DNA of 54,466 nucleotides, taken from assembly GCA_937873275.1 (NCBI GenBank), contig CALMRC010000200.1:1-54466 (forward strand). The letters are read 5' to 3'. This DNA is from an uncultured Spirochaetota bacterium (lineage in GTDB: Bacteria; Spirochaetota; Spirochaetia; Treponematales; UBA12059). Both the position numbers and the translations under genes were made by a program. A model generated the notes under the pieces. That model saw only the letters and a list, made by a program, of their open reading frames with translations. It was not told the origin of the DNA and made no database searches. Below, in pieces: positions 47,785 to 54,466 of the stretch (the stretch's first letter is position 1; the number at the start of each line of letters is the position of its first letter).

Positions 47785-48483
47785 CTACAAAAACGGCACG
47801 TACGGAAACAGCAGGACGAAGGCCACCGTGACCAGCAGGGCCGGCAGGAAGTCCCCGGTGCGGACCTTGCGCAGTTCCAGGAGGTTGAGGCCGATCATCA
47901 GGACCAGGACCCCACCCACGGCGGTCAACTCCGCCAGCATGGTCTCCGAGACCAGGTGGGCGATCCGGACGGACAGGAGGGTCAGGGCCCCCTGGTAGGC
48001 GAAGACGGCCAGGGCGGAGAAGGCGACCCCCACGCCCATGGCCCCCGCGAAGAGCACGGAGATGAAGCCGTCCAGGACGCTCTTGGTCAGGAGGATGGAG
48101 TAGTCCCCGTCGACCCCGGCCTTGAAGGAGCCGACCAGGGCCATGGCCCCCGCGCAGAAGAGGACCGAGGCGTTCAGGAAGCCGTAGGCGAAGGAGGATC
48201 CCTCCTCCCCCTTGGCGAAGCGCCGCTTGAGGACCTCCCCGAAGCGGAAGACCGCGCCTTCCACGTCCATCCAGGTGCCCCAGATCCCCCCGATGAACAG
48301 GGCCAAGGCCAGGGCCAGGACGTGGCCGGTCTTGAAGGCCATCTGCATCCCCAGCACCAGGGTGATGCAGCCCGCGGCGGTGAAGACCGTGTCCTTCATC
48401 TTGTCGGAGAATCCCTTGCGCAGGGCCAGACCCACGAGGGTGCCCACTACGATGGCGATGGCGTTCACGATGGTGGCGATCAT
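47785..48483 (-). CDS. DUF554 family membrane protein (YdfK-like)
   Basis: 232 residues with six or seven membrane segments. Starts IATIVNAIAIVVGTLVGLALRKGFSDKMKDTVFTAAGCITLVLGMQM, the DUF554 pattern, and keeps the YSILLTKSVLDGFISVLFAGAMGVGVAFSAL block. Family function is unknown; a transport role is often guessed. GGAG lies 5 bases before the chosen ATG, 30 bases inside a longer frame. Its stop is 16 bases from repeat element B. Divergent from the small Cys-rich gene. Confidence 0.9.
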   Translation of the reverse strand: MIATIVNAIAIVVGTLVGLALRKGFSDKMKDTVFTAAGCITLVLGMQMAFKTGHVLALALALFIGGIWGTWMDVEGAVFRFGEVLKRRFAKGEEGSSFAYGFLNASVLFCAGAMALVGSFKAGVDGDYSILLTKSVLDGFISVLFAGAMGVGVAFSALAVFAYQGALTLLSVRIAHLVSETMLAELTAVGGVLVLMIGLNLLELRKVRTGDFLPALLVTVAFVLLFPYVPFL

Positions 48484-48516
48484 GGCGGCTCCGGGGGGAC
48501 GGGTTCGGGTCAAGGC

Positions 48517-48545
48517 TTGACCGCGGTTTCCCGATTATATACTAT
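48517..48545 (+). promoter_or_regulatory. Promoter of the small Cys-rich protein gene
   Basis: TTGACC (48517-48522), 17 bases, TACTAT (48540-48545); leader of about 19 bases. Confidence 0.6.
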
Positions 48546-48570
48546 CGAACCCGCAAGGGGGGCAAGGGAC

Positions 48571-48885
48571 ATGGAAACCCTGACGAAGCCACGGGAATCC
48601 GAAACCGCCGACCGCGCCGCGGCGCGCATCTACTGCGCCAACTGCGTCCACTGCAAGCTCGTGCCGACCCCCGCCCACGGAACCGGGCGGTATTATCTCC
48701 GGGTCCGCTGCGACGCGGGAAAGTGGAAGAAGAAACTGGGGGAGGAGAAGATCTACAAGTACTTCACCGTAGCCCGGCGAGCCATCGAAACCTGCGACAA
48801 GTACGAGGACATGGGGGATCCCCGGGAATTCCTGCGGGATCTCAAGAAGTCCCTGCCCGACAAGGACGAAATCTACACCGCCTGA
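48571..48885 (+). CDS. Small cysteine-rich hypothetical protein
   Basis: 104 residues, charged, without signal peptide. Three cysteines are packed as CANCVHCK (~residues 22-29), and further ones follow in VRCDAG (~50) and ETCDKYED (~72), a set that could hold zinc or an iron-sulfur cluster. The rest is rich in Lys and Tyr (KWKKKLGEEKIYKYFTVARRAIE). I do not recognise the family. It has its own promoter, divergent from the DUF554 gene, and is followed 17 bases later by a lipoprotein gene with a good ribosome site, so the two form a unit. Confidence 0.75.
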   Translation: METLTKPRESETADRAAARIYCANCVHCKLVPTPAHGTGRYYLRVRCDAGKWKKKLGEEKIYKYFTVARRAIETCDKYEDMGDPREFLRDLKKSLPDKDEIYTA

Positions 48886-48902
48886 CCGACCGAGGAATCC
48901 CG

Positions 48903-49331
48903 ATGCGTACACCCGCCCTTCCGATCCTGGCCGCGCTTCTCGCCGCGGCCCTGTTGGCCTCCTGCGCCTCCAAGCCTCCCGTCATCCCCGAGGACGCCAC
49001 CGCCATGGAGCTGATCCAGCGAGCCCAGGAGGCCTCGGACCGCTCCGACTGGGCCGCCGCCATCGTCTACTACGAGACCACCCGGGAGCGCTTCGGCTCG
49101 GACCCCTCGGTCCTGGTGACCTGCGAGTACGAAACGGCCTTCATCCATTACAAGCAAGGGAAGTATGCCCTGGCGGAGGAGGAGTTCCTGGCCCTCATCG
49201 CCAAGTATGAGTCCCCCGAGGGGGCCTCCCTCCCGCCCCGGTATCTGATCCTGGCCCGGAAGGTCCTGCCGACGGTGCGGGAAAAGATGGGCAAGCCGGC
49301 CGAAACCATCGGGACGTCAACCACAAATTAA
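48903..49331 (+). CDS. Lipoprotein with TPR-like helices
   Basis: 142 residues. Lipobox LLASC (~residue 21). The mature part has paired helices of TPR type: AMELIQRAQEASDRSDWAAAIVYYETTRERF and YETAFIHYKQGKYALAEEEFLALIAKY. This suggests a small scaffold or an outer-membrane assembly (BamD-like) partner, though it is too short for BamD. GAGGA precedes the ATG. The last residues (TSTTN) and the TAA stop come from the edge of repeat element C, so the original C-terminus may have been different. Confidence 0.82.
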   Translation: MRTPALPILAALLAAALLASCASKPPVIPEDATAMELIQRAQEASDRSDWAAAIVYYETTRERFGSDPSVLVTCEYETAFIHYKQGKYALAEEEFLALIAKYESPEGASLPPRYLILARKVLPTVREKMGKPAETIGTSTTN

Positions 49332-49470
49332 CCACTGAGACACAGAGACACAGAGAGAAGAAAAGCAAGGGTACGGAGAGCGAAGACAGTCGGTCGCATA
49401 TTAGCATCGTCTGTCGCATTCGGACTCTTCCCTAATTCTTCTCTCCGTGCCTTCCGTGCCCTCCGTGGTT
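49330..49470. repeat. Palindromic element C (CACAGAG-type arms)
   Basis: 141 bases. Left arm AACCACTGAGACACAGAGAC and onward (49330-49357), right arm CTCTCCGTGCC to CCGTGGTT (49441-49470), imperfect inverted repeats of the same family as element A. The middle has GTCGGTCGCAT/GTCTGTCGCAT direct copies. It supplies the stop of the lipoprotein gene. Confidence 0.78.
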
Positions 49471-49490
49471 GATTCCGGAAATCCGTATCC

Positions 49491-50132
49491 TTAGAACCCC
49501 AGGTTCTCCCCGACGATCACTACGGTGAAGTCCGAGAGGCTGGGCTTGCGGCGCAGGATCTGGTAGGCCCGGCAGATGCGGGTCTCGCCCTGGCAATCCT
49601 CGCAGGTGCCGGTCTTCACGCAGGGATTGGGCTTGTCCAGCCGCTTGTTGTTCATGGGGCTGGCGTAGGTCTCCACCCGGGCGAAGGCCTCGTCCAGGTC
49701 CCGGACGATCTTGTTGGTCCCGACGACGACCACGGTCTTGACGGGGCCGAAGGTCAGGGCGGCCACGCGGTTCCCGTTCCCGTCCACGTTGACGATGTCC
49801 CCTTCCAGGGTCACGGCGTTGGATCCGGACACGAAGACGTCGCAGGTGAGCTGCTTGCGGAGGGTTTCCAGCTTCTTGTCCGGCGCCAGGCCCGGGGCGT
49901 TGTGGTCCAGGAGCACGGCTCCCTTGGCGGCGGCCTTCTCCTGGATGCCCAGGGCCTTGACGGTCATGGAGCCGCCGAACCCGACGGAGGCGCCGGGCTT
50001 GATGTAGGAGAGGACCTTGTCCGCGGCTTCCGCGGCGGTGGCCGCGTACACGGCGTCGAAGCCGCTTTTCTGGAGAGCCTTGACGGCCTGGGCGCCCAGG
50101 GCTTCGGCATGCCACGTCTCTACGGGATTCAT
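49491..50132 (-). CDS. LUD-domain protein (LutC/YkgG-like, DUF162)
   Basis: 213 residues. The LUD core is visible in GASVGFGGSMTVKALGIQEK, ADVFVSG-like CDVFVSGSNAVTLEGDIVNVDGNGNRVAALTFGP and KTVVVVGTNKIVRDLDEA. A cysteine set near the end (CVKTGTCEDCQGETRICR, four Cys) may bind an Fe-S cluster. LutC-type proteins take part in lactate oxidation with LutA and LutB, which are not in this window. Stand-alone LUD proteins of unknown role also exist, and this may be one. AAGGAGG lies 5-6 bases before the ATG. Confidence 0.88.
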   Translation of the reverse strand: MNPVETWHAEALGAQAVKALQKSGFDAVYAATAAEAADKVLSYIKPGASVGFGGSMTVKALGIQEKAAAKGAVLLDHNAPGLAPDKKLETLRKQLTCDVFVSGSNAVTLEGDIVNVDGNGNRVAALTFGPVKTVVVVGTNKIVRDLDEAFARVETYASPMNNKRLDKPNPCVKTGTCEDCQGETRICRAYQILRRKPSLSDFTVVIVGENLGF

Positions 50133-50244
50133 GGGGGACCTCCTTGCGAGGTTGGTAAGGGTGTTGGACCGTACGGCCGACGGATCCACCATACCGGGCC
50201 CGGGCGGGATTGTAAAGCCGGTCCGTCCGTCCGCCGGGACTCGC

Positions 50245-50273
50245 TTGCCCAAAGCCCCCGCGCGGGATAGGAT
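50245..50273 (+). promoter_or_regulatory. Promoter of the glutamine synthetase gene
   Basis: TTGCCC (50245-50250), 17 bases, TAGGAT (50268-50273). A leader of about 28 bases carries AAGGAG. GGATATCC at the -10 is palindromic. Confidence 0.5.
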
Positions 50274-50306
50274 ATCCTCCCCCTAGCGCGATAAAAGGAG
50301 CATTCT

Positions 50307-51659
50307 ATGAAGATCGCCCCGTACACGGGGGACATGGATTCCTTCGACTACTTGTCCCTCCTGGTCGTGGACCTCCAGGGCGCCCTGCGCTCGGTCTCCC
50401 TGCCCCGGTCCTACGTGTCCGAGAAGGTGCTGGCGGACGGCATCGGCTTCGACGCCTCCAACTTTTCCTTCGCCCAGGTTCACGCCAGCGATATGACCGC
50501 GGTGCCCGACATGGCCTCGGCCTTCCTGGAGGAGCGCGGGGAGTTCCGGGTCCTCCACGCCTTCTGCGACGTACGGTCCACGGACGGACGGCCCTTCCTC
50601 CAGTATCCCCGGGTGGTGGCCCGCCGGGCGGAGGAATACCTGCGGACCACGGGCGTCGGCGAGGAAGCCCACATGCTCGTGGAGCTGGAGTTTTACGTCT
50701 TCGAGGACGTCCGTTACCATACCACCGTGGACAAGTCCTATTACTTCGTGGAGAGCGCCGAGGGGCTCGGGGAGGAGCACGAGGACCGGGACCGCTTCGG
50801 CCTGTCCAAGGGCTACCACCGGATCGGGCCGGACGAGAAGTACGGGCTGCTCCGGGACCGGGCGGTGCGGACCATGCTGGAGGCGGGGATCCCCGTGAAG
50901 TACCACCACCACGAGGTGGGGGCCTCCCAGATGGAGATCGAGCTGGACTTCATGAACCTCTCCCGGGCGGCGGACGCGGTGGTCCTGGCCAAGTGGATCC
51001 TCAAGTCCACGGCGGACGAGCTGGGGCTCAAGATCACCTTCATGCCCAAACCCATGTACAAGATCGCCGGCAGCGGAATGCACGTGCACCAGTACGTCAC
51101 CAAGGGCGGAAAGAGCATCTTCCCCGGGGAGGGCCTGTACGGGCTATCCGAGGCGGGCCTCGCGTACACGGCGGGCATCCTTTCCCATGCCCGGACGGGG
51201 TCCCTCCTGGCCTTCTCCAATCCCAGCACGAACAGCTACCGCCGCCTGGTCCCGGGCTACGAGGCCCCGGTGTCGGCGACCTTCGCCCAGGGCTCCCGGG
51301 CCGCGGCCATCCGCATCCCCGGCTACCTGAAGAAGGGACACGCCCGGGTGGAGTTCCGCACCGGGGACGCCACGGCCAACACCTACTACTTCCTGGCGGC
51401 CATGCTCCTGGCGGGCCTGGACGGGGTCCGGCGAAACCTGGATCCCGTGCGGCTCGGTTTCTCCTCCGCCAAGCCGGGACCCAAGACCACCTTCCCGACG
51501 GGGCTCTACCACGTCCTGGCCGGGCTCCGGAAGGACCGGGACTACCTGGCCCCCGCCTTCCCGGAGGAACTCCTGTCCAACTGGATCGAGTCCAAGATCA
51601 AGGAAGCGGAGTACGTGTACAACGCCCCGGTTCCCCAGGAATACGAGCTGTACTTCTAG
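50307..51659 (+). CDS. glnA: Type I glutamine synthetase
   Basis: 450 residues, the short GSI form. Motifs in order: GFDASNF (~residue 49), ELEFYVFE (Glu, ~132), HHHEVGASQMEIEL (~200), GSGMHVHQ (~255) and NPSTNSYRRLVPGYEAP (~310), plus RIPGY and EFRTGDATANTYYFLAAM. It makes glutamine from glutamate, ammonia and ATP. The adenylylation tyrosine region of GSI-beta enzymes is not seen, so control by GlnE is unlikely. AAGGAG lies 6-7 bases before the ATG. A cupin gene follows 50 bases on. Confidence 0.93.
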   Translation: MKIAPYTGDMDSFDYLSLLVVDLQGALRSVSLPRSYVSEKVLADGIGFDASNFSFAQVHASDMTAVPDMASAFLEERGEFRVLHAFCDVRSTDGRPFLQYPRVVARRAEEYLRTTGVGEEAHMLVELEFYVFEDVRYHTTVDKSYYFVESAEGLGEEHEDRDRFGLSKGYHRIGPDEKYGLLRDRAVRTMLEAGIPVKYHHHEVGASQMEIELDFMNLSRAADAVVLAKWILKSTADELGLKITFMPKPMYKIAGSGMHVHQYVTKGGKSIFPGEGLYGLSEAGLAYTAGILSHARTGSLLAFSNPSTNSYRRLVPGYEAPVSATFAQGSRAAAIRIPGYLKKGHARVEFRTGDATANTYYFLAAMLLAGLDGVRRNLDPVRLGFSSAKPGPKTTFPTGLYHVLAGLRKDRDYLAPAFPEELLSNWIESKIKEAEYVYNAPVPQEYELYF

Positions 51660-51709
51660 GAGCCCGACGAGCCGCCGGGCGGACCGATACCACATCTGTA
51701 GGAGGCACC

Positions 51710-52036
51710 ATGGTAATCCGGAACGCGGACGTGAAGAAGAAGGACCTGTTTCCCGGCGCCAGCCGCAAGATCCTGGCCCGGGGCGGCAAGCTCATGGTCG
51801 TGGAGGTCCGGTTCGCGGCGGGCTCCGTCGTGGACGCCCACACCCATCCCCACGAGCAGGCCAGCTACGTGGTCTCCGGGAAGCTTGCCCTGACCATGGA
51901 GGGCCGGGAGGAGATCCTGGGCCCCGGGGACACCTTCTACGCGGGACCGAACGTGTCCCACGGCGTGAGGTTCCTGGAGGACTCCGTGGTGGTGGACACC
52001 TTCACGCCCCAGCGGGAGGACTTCCTCCAGGGCTAG
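51710..52036 (+). CDS. Small cupin-domain protein
   Basis: 108 residues, single cupin barrel. Motif 1 HTHPHEQASYVVSGKLALTM holds the His-x-His and Glu metal ligands (~residues 45-52), and motif 2 has PGDTFYAGPNVSHGV (His ~85). Role unknown; such small cupins are often isomerases, oxygenases or sensors. AGGAGG is 4 bases before the ATG. The last 35 bases overlap the convergent histidine kinase gene. Confidence 0.88.
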   Translation: MVIRNADVKKKDLFPGASRKILARGGKLMVVEVRFAAGSVVDAHTHPHEQASYVVSGKLALTMEGREEILGPGDTFYAGPNVSHGVRFLEDSVVVDTFTPQREDFLQG

Positions 52037-53405
52037 GAACCGCCGGGTCCGGCCCGGAGGGGGCGAGGGGGATGGAGATCTCGAACTCGCTGCCCCGCCC
52101 GGGATCGGACCGCACCCGCAGCTCCCACCCGTGGGAGTCCGCCACCCCCCGGACGACGGCCAGGCCCAGGCCCAGGCCCTGTTCCCGGCGGGAGGAGGTC
52201 CCCCGGTAGAAGAGGTCGAAGATCCGGGGCAGATCCTCCCCGGCGATCCCCGGTCCGTCGTCGGAGATCGTCACGATCGCCCGGCCCGTCTCCGCCCGGG
52301 CGGCCAGGCGGACGAGACCCCCCGGTTCGGTGTACCGGAGGGCGTTGTTCAGGACGTTCTCCAGGGCCCGCCGGGCCAGGCGCTCGTCCAGGAGGGCGGA
52401 CTCCCGGTCCGGAATTTCCAGATCCTCCCGGAATCTCCGCCCCAGGAGCTCCGCGTCCTCCCGGGCCCGCCGGGCCAGGTCCCCCAGGAAGGCCGCGAGG
52501 GCGACGGGCCGGAGATGCCGCCTCCACTCGGCGGTGTCCATCCGGACGAAATCGATCAGGTCGTCCACCATCCCGTCCAGCTGATCCACCTTGGCGCCGA
52601 TGATTCCCACGCAGCGGTCCCGTTCCCCGGGATCGTCCGCCATCCCGTCCCCGATGGCCTCCGCGTAGCCCTTGATCAGGGCCAGGGGGGTCTTGAGGTC
52701 GTGGGAAACCCCCATGATGAAGCGGCTCCGGCGGGTACGGTCCTCCTTCAGGGCGTCCCGCATGCGGACCAGGGATCCCGCCAGGACCGCCAACTCCCCG
52801 CCCCCCCGGACTTCCACCGGCACGTCCAGCTCCCCCGCGGCGATCCGCCGGGTGGCGGCCTCCAGGGCCAGGACGGACTGGGTGATGGACCGGGCGATCA
52901 GGACGGAGACCGCGGCGGAAAAGACGAAGAGGGCGGCCAGGAGGGTCGCGAAGGTCTCGAAGAGGCGCTGGAAGGGGCTGGGGGGCCGGCGTCCGTCCCG
53001 GGTGATCCGGGTCAGGACGACCAGGCGCCCCTCCCCGGTGCGGACCGGGGAGTCCACCTGGTACAGGTAGCGGCCTCCGGTCGCCCGGATCCGGTCCAGG
53101 ACTTCCGCGTCCGAGACGGTCCGGCCGGCTTCGAGTCCCTCGATGGAGGAGAAGAGGATCCGCATGCCCGTGTCCAGGACCGTGAACTCCACGGTGGGCG
53201 GCTTGCGCTCCATGAAGCGGGCCAGCTCCTCCCAGGCCGCCCGGTCCACCGTCCGGCCCGCCCGCTGGACGATCTCCTCGTACCCGGGCACCCGGGGGGC
53301 ATGGGATTCCTGGAGGCGCCAGGCGAGGTAGAAGCCCGCCATCACCGCCACGGGAACCACCACGATGCCCGCCACCAGGAGGTAGAACTGGGTGCGGATC
53401 CTCAT
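52002..53405 (-). CDS. Membrane sensor histidine kinase
   Basis: 467 residues. Two membrane segments (~residues 8-28 and ~157-178) flank a ~130-residue extracytoplasmic domain. HAMP (~178-230), HisKA with phospho-His in GVSHDLKTPL (~240) and HATPase (~345-455: N-box ENVLNNALRYT, DDGPGIAGED, GLGLGLAVVRG) follow. A Pro/Gly-rich tail closes it. It is the partner of the OmpR-type regulator whose stop overlaps its start (ATGA). GGAGA precedes the ATG. The signal is unknown. Confidence 0.94.
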   Translation of the reverse strand: MRIRTQFYLLVAGIVVVPVAVMAGFYLAWRLQESHAPRVPGYEEIVQRAGRTVDRAAWEELARFMERKPPTVEFTVLDTGMRILFSSIEGLEAGRTVSDAEVLDRIRATGGRYLYQVDSPVRTGEGRLVVLTRITRDGRRPPSPFQRLFETFATLLAALFVFSAAVSVLIARSITQSVLALEAATRRIAAGELDVPVEVRGGGELAVLAGSLVRMRDALKEDRTRRSRFIMGVSHDLKTPLALIKGYAEAIGDGMADDPGERDRCVGIIGAKVDQLDGMVDDLIDFVRMDTAEWRRHLRPVALAAFLGDLARRAREDAELLGRRFREDLEIPDRESALLDERLARRALENVLNNALRYTEPGGLVRLAARAETGRAIVTISDDGPGIAGEDLPRIFDLFYRGTSSRREQGLGLGLAVVRGVADSHGWELRVRSDPGRGSEFEISIPLAPSGPDPAVPSPGGSPPAGA

Positions 53406-54112
53406 GCCGGGTCTCCCGCCGGGGAGGGGAGGGCGAACCGGTAGCCCATGCCGTGGACCGTCTCCAGGAAGCGGGGGTTCGAGGGATCCTCCTCAAGTTT
53501 CTTCCGGAGGCGCTGGACGTAGACCGCCACGGCGGTCAGGTCCCCGTAGGCGTTCTTCCAGACCGCGGCGTAAATGGACTGGGGCGAGAGGGGACGTCCC
53601 GGGTTCCCGGCCAGGAAGGCCAGGACCGCGTATTCCTTGGCGGAGAGGGGAACCCTCTGCCCGTCCTTCTTGAGGACGCAGGCCTCCGTGTCCAGGGCGT
53701 AGGGGCCGAACCGGACCGTCCCGGGGGAATCCCGGGACGCGGTCCCCTCCTGGGCCCGCCGGAGGAGGGCCCGGACCCGGGCGGTGAGGACCCGGGGGGA
53801 GAAGGGCTTGGTGACGAACTCGTCCGCCCCGTACCCGAGGCCGGCGATGATGTCCTCGTCGGCGTCCCGGGCGGAGACGATGAGGACCGGGCAGCGGCCG
53901 GTACGGCGGAACTCGTGGAGGAACTCGAAACCGTCCATGCCGGGAAGGTTCAAGTCCAGGAGGATGAGGTCCGGGGGCCAGTCCGAAAGGAGGGCCAGGG
54001 CCTCCTCCGCCGTCTCGGTCTGACGGGTTTCCATGCCCTCCTTGGAGAGGTACAGGGCCACGAGGTCGGAGAGCTCCGCCACGTCCTCCACGATCAGAAC
54101 CCGGGCTTTCAT
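53402..54112 (-). CDS. OmpR/PhoB-type response regulator
   Basis: 236 residues. Receiver domain (~3-118) with acidic pair in VEDVAE, phospho-Asp in LILLDLNLPGMDG (~52) and Lys in FVTKPFSP. Winged-helix DNA-binding domain at about 140-232 (SAKEYAVLAFLAGNPG, VAVYVQRLRKKLEEDPSNPRFLETVHGMGYRF). GAGGTG lies 8 bases before ATG 54112; a GTG 12 bases upstream overlaps that site and is less likely. It is translated together with the kinase gene. The TolC-like gene diverging from it is a plausible target. Confidence 0.95.
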   Translation of the reverse strand: MKARVLIVEDVAELSDLVALYLSKEGMETRQTETAEEALALLSDWPPDLILLDLNLPGMDGFEFLHEFRRTGRCPVLIVSARDADEDIIAGLGYGADEFVTKPFSPRVLTARVRALLRRAQEGTASRDSPGTVRFGPYALDTEACVLKKDGQRVPLSAKEYAVLAFLAGNPGRPLSPQSIYAAVWKNAYGDLTAVAVYVQRLRKKLEEDPSNPRFLETVHGMGYRFALPSPAGDPA

Positions 54113-54135
54113 TCCGAGAATCACCTCGAGTTCGA

Positions 54136-54165
54136 GTATACGTGTCCGTCCCGGGGCGGAACAAC
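54136..54165 (-). promoter_or_regulatory. Promoter of the two-component operon
   Basis: Minus strand TTGTTC (54165-54160), 18 bases, TATACT (54141-54136); leader of about 18 bases with GAGGTG. Confidence 0.6.
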
Positions 54166-54226
54166 GGGAAGACCCCCCGGCGACCCGTATATAACAGAAT
54201 ATTATCCTCCCTTCATCCCGGGTATA

Positions 54227-54256
54227 TGGCCCAACCCGGCCGGGATCGCGTATCCT
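54227..54256 (+). promoter_or_regulatory. Putative leaderless promoter of the TolC-like gene
   Basis: TGGCCC (54227-54232), 18 bases, TATCCT (54251-54256), then 6 bases to the ATG with no SD sequence. Same geometry as the XPB-type helicase promoter. Confidence 0.4.
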
Positions 54257-54262
54257 TGCGGC

Positions 54263-54466
54263 ATGCTGCGAAACGCGATCCTGATCCTGGCGGCCGCCCT
54301 GACGGTATCGGCCGCCGGGGCGCAGACGGGACCGTCCCCGTCGGCCGCCTCCCCCCGGTCCCTGACCCCGGAGGCCGCCGTGGAGCTCGCCCTGGCCGGC
54401 AACCTCCCCCTGGCCCGGAGCCGGGTGGATTTCGAGGCCGCCGAGCGGGCCCTTTCCCGGGCCTGG
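54263..54466 (+). CDS. TolC-like outer-membrane efflux protein, N-terminus only
   Basis: 68 residues up to the end of the window, frame still open. Signal peptide (NAILILAAALTVSAAGA, cut near residue 20), a short Pro/Ser linker and LTPEAAVELALAGNLPLARSRVDFEAAERAL, the opening helix of TolC/OEP family proteins. It should form the outer-membrane channel of an efflux or type I secretion system, with partner genes expected beyond the window. Divergent from the OmpR-type two-component operon, 150 bases away, which may regulate it. Confidence 0.75.
   Translation, partial: MLRNAILILAAALTVSAAGAQTGPSPSAASPRSLTPEAAVELALAGNLPLARSRVDFEAAERALSRAW

Noticed and set aside
51144-51695. Antisense open frame within the glutamine synthetase gene
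   Set aside because: No family similarity; explained by GC-rich codon bias of the sense gene.

Overview
The window is a GC-rich (roughly two-thirds G+C) bacterial chromosome segment. Its gene content points to Spirochaetota. The best evidence is the operon cheA - cheW/cheR-like fusion - cheX - cheY, an arrangement typical of spirochaetes, together with the cluster M23 peptidase - bactofilin - YaaR-like - RicT. The metabolism looks anaerobic: an aldehyde:ferredoxin oxidoreductase, a cysteine-type molybdopterin formate dehydrogenase and a LUD-domain protein. I cannot name a genus; a GC-rich, possibly uncultivated spirochaete is the best description.

Layout. 0-7 kb: the 3' end of purC, a secreted endonuclease/phosphatase-fold protein, then a tightly overlapping trio of XPB-type helicase, helicase-associated protein and NYN-LOTUS protein, followed by a small XRE regulator. 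7-15 kb: an alpha/beta hydrolase lipoprotein, an MBL-fold hydrolase, an SDR, the envelope/cytoskeleton cluster and an outer-membrane protein. 15-20 kb: the chemotaxis operon and tRNA-Val(GAC). 20-27.7 kb: an EAL protein, AOR, a dipeptidase lipoprotein and a TetR-FMN_bind-DUF6544-like operon. 27.7-36.3 kb: a signalling block of two HisKA_2-type sensor kinases, an active-looking diguanylate cyclase and a CheB-CheR-PAS fusion. 36.3-44 kb: formate dehydrogenase, an ABC exporter pair, a class V aminotransferase and initiator tRNA-fMet. 44-54.5 kb: two tandem acyltransferase/condensation paralogues with a zinc-ribbon membrane protein, a DUF554 protein, small lipoprotein genes, a LUD protein, a type I glutamine synthetase, a cupin, an OmpR-type two-component system and the start of a TolC-like protein.

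Two features run through the whole window. First, at least eight genes have a -10-like hexamer ending only 6-9 bases before the start codon, usually with a -35-like hexamer 17-18 bases further up and no Shine-Dalgarno sequence. This suggests leaderless transcription as a regular mode of expression beside ordinary SD-led genes. Second, the longer gaps hold palindromic interspersed elements of several families. They sit at gene 3' ends and in four places supply the stop codon. One cluster carries inverted copies of the 3' end of the neighbouring initiator tRNA.

No rRNA, CRISPR array, transposase, integrase or phage gene is visible. The gaps longer than about 300 bases (655-977 and 43515-43910) are accounted for by repeat elements.
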